Notes under the pieces: model-generated
Seen by the model: only the letters and a program-made list of their open reading frames with translations
What the model was told of the DNA's origin: nothing
Databases searched by the model: none
Translations under genes and position numbers: made by a program
NCBI GenBank assembly: GCA_002633005.1
Contig: NMRA01000439.1
Span: 124,001 to 188,000 of the forward strand
DNA from: Phoronis australis
Lineage: Eukaryota > Phoronida > Phoronidae
Reading direction: 5' to 3'
Length of the DNA stretch: 64,000 bases
Shown: positions 14,201 through 26,102 of the stretch, piece by piece
How positions within the stretch are numbered: the first letter of the stretch is position 1
How the letters are laid out: every line of letters starts with the position of its first letter

Positions 14201-17200
14201 CGAAATTAACAGAAAAGACGACGACAAAGATGATGACGAAGATGATGGATATGACGACGATGGTGGTGATGATGAACAATACAAGTAATGATAACATTCA
14301 CATGACGAACGTAGATGTCAGAAATCAGTAAGAAATAGGATACAGCCTAGAGTGACACTTGGCGAAATTAACTGAAAAGACGATGACGGAGATGATGACG
14401 AGTATGATGATGATGGTGTCGATGATGAACAACATCATAACATTCATACGACGAACTTAGGTGTCATAAATCAGTAAGAAATATGCTACAGTCTTGTTCA
14501 ATAGAAGATAAACCAAGATCAATGCAGCAAGAGCGCTCAACAAAGGAACAGCGCTATCACAAAATCTTGAATAATTTAAAAAGTAGACGTCCTAGTGAAA
14601 AATAAAAAATATCTTATTAAAGCCCGTTTAAAACTCTATCTAAGACGTTAGTTGTGCAAAATTCCTTAATTTTTTTTGAAAAAAACTGAAAATTTACATT
14701 TTTTTGGAAATTCAAAGTCAAATAACTCAAAAATGGTAAGTCTGAGAAAATCATTGTTGCAGTTCATTTGAAAGACTATACCTCAGAGAGCCTACATGCA
14801 AAAATTCACATCATTTTCTCTTCCCGTTTAAAATGGCACCCCAGCACGACTGAAAAGGGGTCAACATACGCCAGATCCGCCATCTTCAAAGCAACTTCTG
14901 GTTTTTTAGCTCTGAATAATAGCATGTCATGAGAAACTAATACCTGAAAAAATTCGAAGGAATTGGTCCAATAATGCGCCCTCTATCAGAGAAAACGTTT
15001 TTTCCTTGGAATCGCATGCGCCATTTCCAATATTTCCGCCATCTTTGACCGGAAGTTCGCGATTTTTTACATATAGATAGCATTTGTCTAGTTCTATGTT
15101 TTGACCGATATTCAGTTGTGTGCTTTAATAATTGCGGCTTCTATGAGCATTTGAATCTGAAATTGGAAACAAAATGGCCGCCACATCCGCCATTTTGGAA
15201 CTGATCATGACCAAAAACAATAGGCTTCCAGCACTTCTGGAGATACAAGTTGTTTGCAAATTTTGTGGAAACCGGTCAAAAAATGCGACCTGTAGAGTGC
15301 GATAAGGAAAAAACTTGACGTCAGAGCAACATACTTGGCGAAATTTATTTCGCCAAGTAAAAAGCAATTAACGCACCAACAAATACCATGATCGAGAAAC
15401 TCCAGTGGTGCTAAAACGAGGCTAGAAAACTGCTTGACTGATGTTGTAGCATTGTGGGTAAATACCACGAGATTAGAGTGTCGCTGTGTAATCCGGGATT
15501 GTCCTATTTGAAACGTGGATTATGTTTCACTTCATTAGTCTAATCTTTAGTTTATTGTTTTCAGGCGTCCATCCACAGTATGTTGGTGTCCGTTCCTGCC
15601 ACACCAGCGCCTCACTGTGGCCAGTCATGTATATATTCTGCAGCATCCAGCCGAGGTATAGTCAAACCACGTTACAATGTGCCTGGATTAGTTTGTATTA
15701 CTTGCTCACTTGTAACACTCCATTCCACAAGTTGCGGGTTAACTTTAGTGTTACAAGTTGATTTGGTTACATCTAGCTGCGATAAACATTTCAATAAAGT
15801 CCATGGAAGCTCGGGCTTGACCAATGTAAAACTTCAAAGTGGTTATGGGGGCTGGCCTGTGTTTCATCACGAAAACTAATTTTTGAATGAGACCACTTTC
15901 CATTATGAAATTGGTCTCGAATTGTTTTATAATCAATTTAGAAATGATTTCAGGGCATCGCTGTTTATTGCTTGAGACCAGTCTGCTCAGTTTGGCTTGT
16001 TGTAATGGGTCATCTTATGTGTTGGGCATGGACTTGAGTACATAACACATTGTGAGTTCTTGCAGACCCAGAAATCACTTCTCACCCGAAAAATGAACAA
16101 GATGAGACGCGTTTCATAACAGTAAGAGGCGTAAGTCAAAGGCTGGCTTCTTTGGCTGACTTTATGTGAGTTTTATTCCCGCTTTAGGCTTTGGCAATAA
16201 CTGTGTTAATGTGGGAGAAGTGACTTTATGTAATCTACAAGCCTAGTAACAGATCCTTAATTGATAGAATGATAGTTTTGCTATGTGTTACCTGAATATT
16301 TTGTTTAACAAGTGGTAACTAACTGGTGCTTGGATGTCTGGAAGACAGTTAGGGCCAGCCAGTGAATTATACATGAGCCGTCCCTCAGCTGTCATCTGGA
16401 CTTCCACATGTCTCCAGTTAGGCTAACTGTACAGCACCATATACCTTGGGTACTGTACAGGTGGTGAGGCATATTTATTGTATCAAGCTGTACTACGAAT
16501 AGGCAGTAACTACGGTAATATTGGATCATGTGCCCACAGGCTTTGAATAACCTACATTTCTAGTATGCATGTATGTATTTACATGTGGTACTCCCAGTTC
16601 TGTGCAGACGTTTTTGTTATTTCCTTTATTGTACTTATGACTGAACAAGTGATTAGTCTGTGTTTTGTCAAAATGTCATTGATTTCAATGTGTTTGGGCA
16701 GACGTGTCATAAATTATGCAAATTCATGCTTCCCTTCATCATCACTTATTTACTTAGATTTTAAATCACATGCTATGCTAATTAGGTCATCCTTCCATAT
16801 AATTATTGACTATCACTGAGGTCAATATGTTGGTTTTCAGACCCCAAATACATGTGATAATGACCAAGGCTCCACCTCGGTCATTATTGCATATTTGTGG
16901 TCTGAAAACCATCATACTGACCAAGTGTGAAAGCCAATATTTTTTTGTGTAAAATTTTATCCACGAAATAGTTCGTGGAAGGGGACTTTGTTTGGGCTCT
17001 AATTGATCTTACGTCGGATAACTGGTACGTACAGTGATAGTATGATACCATTCTTCATCCAAACATTGTGTAATTTGGGAAAAATATCGTGTTTTGGGTT
17101 CATGCAATGGTCGTTTTTAATGCAAAACAATCACCAAATGCTATTTGGTTTTAACAATGGGATCGCAAGCTGTATTTCTGCATGCTCACCGTTCACGCGC

Positions 17201-20200
17201 TAAAGCCCGGCGGGCAAATGATGCATATTGAAAGTCATCGAACATTCCAACCTCTGCAACACACTTTTTGTACATTAGCATGACAGTGGGAACTATGCAA
17301 TGCCTTGATGGAGGTTTGCATTCACTTCGCAGTTTAAATTTTTCTCTTATTTAAAAATAAAAGTGACGTCAGAGTCCAAATAACCGAAAGGCTAAAAGGC
17401 TTACAAGTTTGGTGGCGCTGTGGTAAAGTAGTGACTTACGAACAAGAAGATCCCGCGTTTGAATTACGATGACGTCTGCAGTAGTTCACAAAAGTTTTGT
17501 AACGATACAAATCGCGATGCTAGAGCAGTGATCAAGATTAAGGAATCAGAGGTCAATAGTGAGCATTGTTGACTCCAAAATCTTAATTTATAACTTAATG
17601 TCGATCTGTCCAAATCATGTTATAAACCCAGTCAGCACCTGTTTCCATGCTATCGAAGCATTCATTGAACTCCATTCTCTGTGTCGTGTTGAGTAATTAA
17701 CAAAGAGTTTCACCCCAACAAAACATGAACCACAACAATTCATTTTAACATGGTACTACATTCGACTTAACTAAAACTGTTAAACATAATAATAATTTTG
17801 CCTCGCCACTTCTCAGGGTTTTTTTAACGTGCATCATATCTCTGCGTAAGTTTCCTTGTGTAAGTGCCTCGACCTTACCTGTTTCTTCATCCTTTGCATA
17901 CTTTTAATTTGTAGGAAGCTCGCTGTTTAAAAACTGCCCCCATTCTAGAGCACAGTATAGAGAGGGGAAAATGTCACATCTATCGTGGAAAGAAGTTTGG
18001 CGGACCAAAGTAAGTTGTGCCGAGAAACGAATGTTACTGAAATGTCATCACTTGAAAGTTGTCTAGTTGTGTTGGTTATTGTGGAGTTATGGTGTAGGGA
18101 ATCAGTGGCCGGTTGCATGAAACGGTCCCAAAAAGGGACTCGACTAAGTTCCCTAAATCTCTTGTGTGTTTGTTTTGTTCTTCACTCTCAGATGTAATAT
18201 TCTTTCTGTCATTTTTTTCTTTATTATGATCTCTTCTTTAACTAAATGACAGTTTCTAATATTATAACTAAAAACTAAGCCCTTAATGCAATCAAATTAA
18301 TTAGGGACTTAGTTCTTAAAGTAGGGGCATTGTATGAAAAGGTCCCAACAAATTTTTGATGTAAAAGTTTAATTTTGATAGTTTGCAGTGTCTGAAATAG
18401 GCAGAAGGAATGTTGCCACGAACAGGCAATGGTTATAGCTGACATCTTTGTTTCCTGCTCTCCAAACAAAAGAATTCAGTCATGAAAGTCCAGGTGCTGT
18501 AGTCCGTGGCTGTTGTAATTCCAGCTTATAAGAAGCATTTACAGTTGCTGGTTGGGAAGTGATATGTAGTGTGTGATGCACCCACTAGAATTTATGTCCC
18601 TTATAACATGTTCTTGCCCTCAATTTTAGGCACTCCACCCTTCATCAGGTGCTTGAGGCCCGTAACACCTTGCTCCTTTTCCCTGGACCCAAAGCCGTTG
18701 ACATCACCACCGTGGTGGACGACCACAACTGGTTCAACATCGTCCTATTGGATGGCACCTGGCGACAGGCGCGCTCCATGTTCGTCCACAACTCAGTCCT
18801 GCACTCGGTTAAACAGGTGCAGTTTAAGTCAACACCCGTGAGCGAGTACACGATACGCACTCAGCCAACTGACGCCTGCCTGTCTACGCTGGAGACTGCG
18901 GCGGTGGCGCTAGCATCAGTTGAGAAGAGGCCTGAAATACACGAGGTATTCACAAGCTGAATGAGTTTCTGAAAAAAGAGTAAAAGCGGTATAATAAGTC
19001 CAACCTCTGCATAAGAAAATTAATTTGATTTTATAGACTCACCAGTGTTATAACACTGGTTTCAACTTCGTCCTTGCTCAGATTAGAAGGGATTTCTGGT
19101 AGGACTGGTAATACACTATGGCATTAAATGAGGTTGATTTGTTTGGCTGTACCCGCCAGGTCATATCATTTGCTGAGGTTCCCCACTAGTGATATCGAAA
19201 CTATACAAACCAGGTTGAAGACCAGAAATCACAGAACAACTTGAGACCTATGATAAGTGGTCTAAAGCAAATGTAATTTCCTGACAGAACATTGGCTCAT
19301 AACACATTTACAACCATTAGTGAGCAAGATAGAAGACATGGTCATTTATCATTTCAGTTGAATTTTTCATATTAATCTTGAAACACTGAATGACTTTAGG
19401 TCTCAACATTTATCATGGCATTTTTGTTATCAACAAGAACATGGAAGCCATCAGCAACACTCAAGAAAACACTTCAGAGTTTATTGAGGTTAGAATTCGG
19501 AATTTGAAAATAGCGTGTGTGCACATTACTTGTGACATTAGTTGGTAATGAAATGGATCCTATCATGGTAGGAATATTATGAAACCAATGTTATGAGAAT
19601 AAAGGGTCCAATTCGATTTTTATTTTTTAGCCTGCTAACGAGGGCGAAATGTAGCTTTTATCTAATGAGTATTCAACAGACCAGAAAACAGGGGCCCTTG
19701 CTGTGTTGCAAATGCCTTTATTCTACACTGTGTACTTAATTTTGCAGTTGTCACAAGTCCTCGATTTGTTTTATTATTTTGTATGGGGTTTTAAGTACAT
19801 TATGCAAGGGTCAGGAGAAGTAGGGTAGCTGCCCCTCCTTGATTAAATGAAAATGGTGACAATTTGTTGAGAAACAGCATCATTTTTGGTGTATTTGAGA
19901 AGGCAGCTACAAATATTTTCATAAAGTTCAGAAAGCATTCGGCCGAACATGGGAAAGCAGTGGCGGATTCTACCAGATACCATTTGGGAGTTGGCGCTTG
20001 TCGGGGGTGAATAAACAACACATAGGCCCTGAACAAACTGAACAAACCCGGTTTACCGTTTTTTGTTTTTTTTTTTAGTCAACAGGTCCGCAACCCCAAA
20101 CATTTGAGGCCTCTGCGTCCCCACATTTTAGGCTGGGCGCGCGCATCTGTCGAAATTCTGGTTATTCCCGTGCCCTGCCCCNAAGCGTTAGTGTGTGAAG

Positions 20201-20463
20201 GGAATGGTGTCTTTAACTAACATCACTGTTACTTTTAGATTCTTGTCAGGCCACTGAGAGCACTGTGTCAGTTTCAAATGGAGAATGGCGCCGTTGCCCA
20301 TCACAGTAGGCAGTCCAAGAAAGACATGCGATTGTTCACACGACAGCTGCCCCCTGTTGGCAATAGACTGCCGAGGTCGGCGCGGGGTGGAGGTCAAAGG
20401 AACACTGTTGGCGAGGAAACGGAAAGAAAATCTGAACTGTCTGAGCAAACAAAAACGCCGTAA
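2261..20463 (+). CDS. DTWD2: DTWD2, tRNA-uridine aminocarboxypropyltransferase 2
   Basis: Five exons join in frame with GT-AG introns: 2261-2361, 15565-15655, 17915-18009, 18630-18945 and 20239-20463, giving 275 residues, close to the vertebrate protein. Exon 1 starts [12 protein letters not shown] and ends VCERCK. Exon 2 continues [12 protein letters not shown], so the zinc-binding cysteine cluster spans the first intron. Exon 3 carries [11 protein letters not shown]. Exon 4 holds the family signature LDGTWRQAR (the DTW motif), then [17 protein letters not shown]. Exon 5 has [15 protein letters not shown] and a basic tail. DTW proteins transfer the 3-amino-3-carboxypropyl group of SAM to uridine in the tRNA D-loop (acp3U; DTWD2 acts at position 20a). 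Intron 1 is 13.2 kb, far longer than the rest. The donor after exon 4 (GAG|GTATTC) is weak but keeps the frame. The DTWD2 rather than DTWD1 call rests on the resemblance of the cysteine region and C-terminus to DTWD2. Confidence 0.94.
3808..3885 (-). repeat. possible tRNA-derived SINE remnant
   Basis: Read on the - strand, CAGCTCAGATGGTAGAGC resembles a tRNA A box and GGTTCCCTGC lies shortly after it. A related - strand piece (ATGGTAGAGCTGCTAGCCC) sits at about 3440-3465, and both are linked to a GTGATACCTGC motif. Too degraded to assign to a family. Confidence 0.35.
4432..4489. repeat. GC-rich repeat end, copy 1
   Basis: A run of AAAAAAGTGAGGGGCTAAAG followed by CCCCCTCAGCCCCCTATGG and GTGCGCCACCCATG. 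Two further copies flank the assembly gap at 25.94 and 26.01 kb, so this is one end of a dispersed element. Its G/C homopolymers probably explain the sequencing gap there. Confidence 0.6.
7517..7538. repeat. (GGGGGT)n microsatellite
   Basis: Three to four GGGGGT units in a row on the + strand. Simple repeat only. Confidence 0.7.
9185..9440. repeat. dispersed AT-rich repeat, copy 1
   Basis: Shares ordered blocks with 20665-20925: TATCAAAAA(C/T)AGGA, then a CATAAAA block, TTTTACTAA, the (C/T)GTGACCCA block and the TTGGT(A/G)TAA block followed by AAAAATCA. The order and spacing match, so the two are diverged copies of one interspersed repeat. No coding capacity is seen. Confidence 0.55.
11449..11880. 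repeat. diverged copy of the CCAGGGCCCGGTCTCT element
   Basis: Aligns along its whole length with the better-preserved element at 26.10-26.53 kb. Shared landmarks are GACCGGGTCT at the left, a repeated ACTCGA motif, the CTACTTTTG block, TCAAG followed by GCGAACTTG, and CACAAAAGG through ACAAAGATTA at the right. Its terminal repeats are eroded. Confidence 0.6.
14195..14495. repeat. 162-bp tandem duplication with GAY-rich core
   Basis: Two units begin with ACTTGGCGAAATTAAC (14195 and 14357). Each then has a GATGATGACGA-rich purine core, a CATAACATTCA-like block and AATCAGTAAGAAAT. The copies differ by many substitutions. The ACTTGGCGAAAT starter recurs at 15333. Confidence 0.75.
15333..15358. 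repeat. perfect inverted repeat ACTTGGCGAAAT
   Basis: Two 12-bp arms, ACTTGGCGAAAT and ATTTCGCCAAGT, are separated by two bases. The arm is the same 12-mer that starts both units of the 14.2-kb tandem duplication. Confidence 0.7.
16820..16922. repeat. near-palindromic fold-back element
   Basis: Arms at 16820-16850 and 16892-16922 are reverse complements with three mismatches over 31 bp. The pairing continues inward (TGATAATGACC against GGTCATTATTGCA), so almost the whole 103 bp can form one hairpin. Lies in DTWD2 intron 2. Confidence 0.7.
17405..17470 (+). repeat. possible tRNA-derived SINE head
   Basis: GGCGCTGTGGTAAAGTAG resembles a tRNA A box and GCGTTTGAATTAC, about 35 bp on, a B box. 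It does not fold as a functional tRNA by eye. Lies in DTWD2 intron 2. Confidence 0.35.
18117..18346. repeat. degraded fold-back repeat
   Basis: ACTAAGTTCCCTAAA near 18142 and TTAGGGACTTAGT near 18300 are inverted. Both are flanked by a GGTCCC motif next to ATGAAA / TATGAAAA. Lies in DTWD2 intron 3; the arms are imperfect. Confidence 0.45.
19041..19060. repeat. perfect 20-bp palindrome
   Basis: ACCAGTGTTATAACACTGGT is its own reverse complement. Lies in DTWD2 intron 4. A role is not evident. Confidence 0.6.
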
Positions 20464-20664
20464 CCTTAGCTCACAGATGGCTGTGATGACCGTATTTCAT
20501 TTTAATAATTTATTGCAAAGAGGCTATATACCGGTGATCTTTCAAAAAAGCAGACGACTTACTATTATCAAATTTGCTTCAACTTATTTTTTACTCAGAA
20601 TGTTATTCCTCAACACTACGCTTTGGGCATAAGATGACCAATTTGTGGGGCCACTTTTTTATGC

Positions 20665-20925
20665 AGGGCTATCAAAAATAGGACTTTCTTACTTTTTATC
20701 AAAAAGGTCCATAAAATGGAAACCAAATGATGTCTTTAGAAAACTGTATTAGAGTTTTTTTGAGATTTCTTCTTGGATATTTGCCAAAAGAAATTTGGTC
20801 AAGTTATTGATACTGTTGTTTTGCTATTAATGTACATTTTTAGCTAAATTTTACTAAGAAGACACAGTCATGTGACCCAGTTAACCACAGATTGGTGTAA
20901 AGTTAAAAATCAGAGTACATGATTT
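20665..20925. repeat. dispersed AT-rich repeat, copy 2
   Basis: Diverged relative of the repeat at 9185-9440, sharing the same ordered blocks including TTTTACTAA and GTGACCCAGTTA. Confidence 0.55.
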
Positions 20926-21647
20926 CTACTTTCAGAAATTATGTACTTCTTGTAGAGATAAACTTCTATACTTTTGTAGGCATTTGGCTAAATGTGCAGA
21001 CTCGTTAATAAGGGCTTACGCTGCCTTAAGACTTGTTTGCTTTGTAAGCTCAAAGGTATGGTGAGAGTTGGGTTTGCTATATTTTTTGCTGTCTTTGAAA
21101 GTCTAAACATTTAGCTGGAGTATAATTTATAAAATTTTTGTTAGTATGTCGAGTTAGGAGTCCTAGTTCTACACAATTCTGATGTAAACAGGACGGAGTT
21201 AGCTGTTAACTTATATGGCTTATTGTGATTCATTATTGTGTGAAGTTGAGCAAGTTTCTGAATCTGCTTTTAAAATTCATTAGACGCATTTTTTCCATAC
21301 AGGAATTATTGTGATGGTAAGCTTTAATTGTATTCAGATGTGGAATTTTTTCAAAAGGCCGATTGGGCATCTGATGAGAGGGCAGGTCAACCTCTTGAAA
21401 CAGTTCACAAAGGCATCGTGTCAACTGTCTTTCAAGTTGTTACTATAGCATTAGTATGCAAAGTACTAATGAGCTGTCCAATCACGTGTGATCGCCATTG
21501 GTGGGCAGAGCCTAAGTGCAAGTTACATTATTGGAATGTAGCCTTCTCACAATAAGACAGATCTGCCAGACTAGACATGCGTTCACATGTGATTTTTGAG
21601 ATGGTAGATTATACATCCCTTCTGCCTTCTGATCACTATACTAATTA

Positions 21648-22196
21648 CCGTATTCTGCCATGTAAACACCAATTGCTCATTTTGACACCCACCCCCAACT
21701 TTTGAGTGAAATGCATTAACCCCCATGGGTGCTCGTTTTATTGCCAACACCCGACTTTCAAAAAAAAGTGTTTCTTAAACATCCACAAGATTCTGTAATT
21801 TATGAGTCATTCAGAGGCAAAATTTGCTAAATGTTCTCGAATCTTAGTATTTCAAGATTTATTATCAAACATTTATGGAAGGTAAGTATTTGAGTGATAA
21901 AAGAACCTAGAGGGTGAATCTAGCAAAAAGGCTCCAAAAAGCAAAACCTATAAGCTCTGGCAAATCTTGGTATAAGTTAACATTTGTGCTAACGTGTATA
22001 CATGTCGATGCTTGATTTTATGCCCTTCTCTATGGCAGAATGTGGTAGGTGTTTACATGGCAGAATACAGTTGGTGTTTACGTGACAGAATACAGTTGGT
22101 GTTTACATGGCTGAATATGGTTGTCGTTTACATGGCAGAATATGGTAGTTGTTTATGTGGCAGAATGCAGTAGGCGTTTACATGGTAGAATATGAC
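21648..22196. repeat. 25-bp minisatellite with an inverted outlying unit
   Basis: Six 25-bp units (consensus ATGGCAGAATAYGGTWGGTG then TTTAC) and a partial seventh occupy 22032-22196. One unit in reverse complement lies at 21648-21670, about 360 bp upstream. This suggests a transposon terminal repeat that later expanded in tandem at one end. Confidence 0.7.
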
Positions 22197-25100
22197 ATTT
22201 TAAACTCATTTGGTGCATTTAAACAAGTGTCATATGTTGGATGACACATTTTGGGGGACTAGTCAAGTTTCGCTTTTATACCTTAATCATGCAACACTGT
22301 GTAATACTATTGTTTGTTGAATCACTGCAAAATCCTGTGATGTGATTTTACTAATTTATTTTACGTATAATATATTACGACTATAAAGTGTACCATTTAT
22401 GATATTCGTATGAAAATAAATGTTATCTACATTCTTGTTGTCGTTAGCTCATGACTATAAGTATGTCTATGCACATAGGCTTATTAATAATAATAATAGC
22501 AATAATGATACTTCTACCAATAATAACATTGTGTTATTGCCTATTTTGTGCTGTCTCTACATGCCATGCAGTATGTTCTTGCATATACAATGTAAGGACT
22601 CAGACACACCAAGTCAGTTCTCAGTAGGCTCTCAATAGTGAGAAAATGACAAGAACTAACTTACGTCTTGTACAGTTTGAGTGGGCGGTGTCATTTCTTG
22701 GCAAATTCTGGTCTTCTTTGGTTTTAAGGAAAATGCATTGTGCATTGTGCATTCTGTAATAGGCACACCACTTTTTCAGTTAAAGTCGTGTTGAATCCTA
22801 TTTTCACAATGGCTTGTGCGGAATGTTTTGGGTTTTCTTTCAACTCTAGTTTGAAGTCACCGTTTTGCGAGGCTCTCAAAAAATCGTGGAGTTGTGAATT
22901 GGGGGGGCAAGTTGGTTATAGGCTACTGTGGTCGGAATGGGGCTCATGGGCATTATTTTTTGGCTTAGAAAACGTTTCTTTGTTATTTTGTCTTTGGTGT
23001 TGGGTTTGTCGTGGATGAACCACGAGGTCGCTGCAAAGAAACGTGTGGATTTGACCAACCGCTGGTGAAGCGCTCAATATAATGTTTAGAAAAAATGACA
23101 CGCAAGACCAGGACTGGTTCCGTACATGCAACAAACTTCCGAAGGAAATTGGTATTGTCATGGTAATATCTCGCGAAGTCTCTGTGATTTTGCGTTTTCG
23201 CGAGGTTCTCACGTGTAAGAAACGTACGCCAGTATCTCATACCTTCGATATAGTGCATTCCAAGGAAAATTCGTCAAAAAGAGTCGTCACTAAACCTGGT
23301 ATCGGGAACCGCAAACTATTCAAAACGAGTTACTTTCTGAAAATAAGTTGTTATGTCTGACTGCGTTCGTCACAGCAATTGAAGAGACTGAGTCAACCAA
23401 CTAGGAAAAAGTTCCAAAACTGCCATTTGATTTCATAAAACATACGAAGCGTCGCTGTCGACGTGTTCTTGGGGCATCGCCAGTGTCGTTTAGTTATCAA
23501 CCAACTATAATTCTAAACGAAAGTGCTTTTTGGTTTAAAACACTTATCTGTTCCTGAATTGTTGCCGAATGAACCGGCAGCTCAGGTCACAGACAAAACA
23601 TACATTCGCTATTTTCGACTTCATGCCGTGGGTTGGTCAACTCCAAAAAAGCGTCTTCTTAAAAATGCATTCCATCCTGATGAGCTGACTGTTAAAAAAC
23701 GAAAAGCTTCGGCTGGTCTGGTATGATAATATCATTGCAACCGTAGGACTCTATTTCCGTTACAAATATGAACATCGAAACAATCAGCGAGTCAAGAAAC
23801 CGTTGAAGTTTATTGGGGTTGCCAGTGGCGTATTTGGGGGGCCGAAGAGTCCCTCTGAAATTTCCACGTCAGCATGTTGGAGTTTAAGACAATTCCAGCA
23901 AACATAATTTCCGTGATGACTCTTGGCGTCTTCAGGCATCTTAATGCACAAAACCGTATTCAAAATTCTTGATTATCACAGAAACTATGGGCCACAAAAG
24001 TTGCGGTCACATGACCGTTTTTTAGACAAAATGGTGATTTTTACGGAGATCACACATTTTTTTCTCAGGAGACGATTAGTTTTTCTTTGTTATCAGTAAT
24101 CTGCAGAATCATGGCGTCTGCATGCACGCACGGGGGTCGCCAGTGTCGGTTAGTGCTTACGCCTATTTCGAGTAACATGCAGGCGGGGGCGATACCGGGT
24201 CCGGGTCCTCTCTGTCTCTCTGCCACTGAGGACTCGATACATGTGGAATTACTTTTTGCAGCCATCTGTTGTGTCATACATCCTACGAGCGACGCTTCTC
24301 CTTTTTGCACAACATTTGGACAATTATATAATCAGCATCTTAGAAGAGCACTATACTAGCAATCTAGAGACCTTTCTTGGTTCTATTCTATTTCTAATTC
24401 ATTCGACTATTTCACTATTGGCCAACCAAAGCGTATATATGCTACTTTTTTTCCCATAGTATCACAAGAATAGCATTTCGTCACTAGGAGTTGCTTGTAA
24501 GGAATTCGCACATGTTGAACAGACTGCCGGGGCTGCGATTTGTGATGACTGTGTAGATGTACTCTCAATCATAAACAGGTTTCGGCGTTTTTTGGAGGTC
24601 AAGTTTAACTCGTAAACCGTTATAGGTATCTCTGAAATGAGCAAAACTACACCTCAATACTAATGGCCACCCGTCACAAGTCTTGCAAGCATGCCTGCTA
24701 AATTTCTTACAATATTGAGAAACAAATTCGTTGGTTTCTGATTTACGTGTTTACGATGTTTAGACAGATTCACAAATCATTTTGACCAATTAAAAACTAA
24801 TCTTGTAAGAGATGGTGATGTTTCAGTGAATTCAGTTGCAGCCTGGTTGGAAAAACTCTATAATCCGATCCCCCAAATAATGAAGTACAGTCAGACGATT
24901 TTTGCCTTTATCTAAAATAACTCTCAAATACATTGATGAAATTCAAACATTTCCCAAAAATATACTCAACATTCAAATGAGAAAAAAGTGCATTGATTTT
25001 TAAATTAGATACAAGTTTTGTCTTTTTTATAAACAGGAGATCAAAAAGGAATTAAAGCATTAAATAAAGGTATACTTATCGCTCATGGAATCGATTGCTC

Positions 25101-25780
25101 ATTTCTGATTTTACATGTTTATGTATCTCGAAAATTTACTGATTGATAGATGAATTTTTGTTTCCAGTGGTATTGCGCAATTAATTTTTGTTCTTCAAGA
25201 TTGAATCGATGGGTTCTCGTTCCTTTGCGTACTACATAGACGGAGCGCGCCAATAAAAATAAAGTACTGCCAGCACAGAATCTAAGTGATCCTCAGGAAC
25301 TGAATTTGAATTCCAAGTGTTGAAGTGAGAGCATTTTTGGACACACTCTGTATCATTTTCCCCAGCCACCAGAAATTGGACCAACGGCCGTGTTTCAACA
25401 AGGGATTTTGAAGCAGCGCCTCAGGACTTACCTTTTCAAAAAATTCTTCAAAGAATGACCATAATAACACAAACTTTTCCCAAAACTTGATCATAATAAA
25501 ATCAATCTCGGACCTTAGAGACAACGCAGACTTATAGGTACGAGCTAAGCTGCCTTTCTCAAGTGAATCATAGCTGAGCTTTAGTTCACTGAATTTGATA
25601 TTTTCACAGTTAGGTCTGTGCTACAGTTACTTGAGGCATCTCCCAGCAACCCGTCACGTGCGCTCGCCTGCCAGTGAAGCCCATTCTTACTCTAAGTAAA
25701 ACTTTGTTGGTTCACAGGTTACTCAAACCCTGATGGGTGCATTGCCGGAGGTGGCGATAGGAAGTGTGGGGGGGGGGGGG

Positions 25781-25935
25781 NNNNNNNNNNNNNNNNNNNN
25801 NNNNNNNNNNNNNNNNNNNNNNNNNNNNNNNNNNNNNNNNNNNNNNNNNNNNNNNNNNNNNNNNNNNNNNNNNNNNNNNNNNNNNNNNNNNNNNNNNNNN
25901 NNNNNNNNNNNNNNNNNNNNNNNNNNNNNNNNNNN
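25781..25935. other. assembly gap (155 N)
   Basis: A run of unknown bases between a G run ending at 25780 and a G run starting at 25936. The gap coincides with GC-rich repeat ends, so it is probably a sequencing drop-out. Its true length is not known. Single unknown bases also occur at 20182 and 37527. Confidence 0.98.
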
Positions 25936-25941
25936 GGGGGG

Positions 25942-26063
25942 GGGGGCTAAAGCCCCCTCAGCCACCCTTTGGTGCACCGCCTATGACCATGTGCACCGTT
26001 GCACTGAAAAAAGTGGGGCTAACCCACCCACCCCCAGCCCCCTATGGTGCACCGCCTATGCGG
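25942..26063. repeat. two tandem GC-rich repeat ends
   Basis: Two copies of the motif seen at 4.43 kb: GGGGCTAAAGCCCCCTCAGC with GGTGCACCGCCTATG at 25942-25983, and a GTGGGGCTAA version ending CCCCCTATGGTGCACCGCC at 26010-26060. They lie in the same orientation next to the assembly gap. Confidence 0.6.
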
Positions 26064-26102
26064 GGGTGCGAATGCCGACGCCCGGCCGGCCGGGACAAAC
26101 TA

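Larger units (their letters stand above)
2362..15564. other. DTWD2 intron 1 (13.2 kb)
   Basis: No exon or RNA gene is convincing in this intron. It holds tRNA-like SINE remnants near 3.4-3.9 kb, a GC-rich repeat end at 4.43 kb, a diffuse repeat at 9.2 kb with a relative at 20.7 kb, a 430-bp element at 11.45 kb with a relative at 26.1 kb, and a tandem duplication at 14.2 kb. The remainder is AT-rich unique-looking sequence. Confidence 0.6.
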
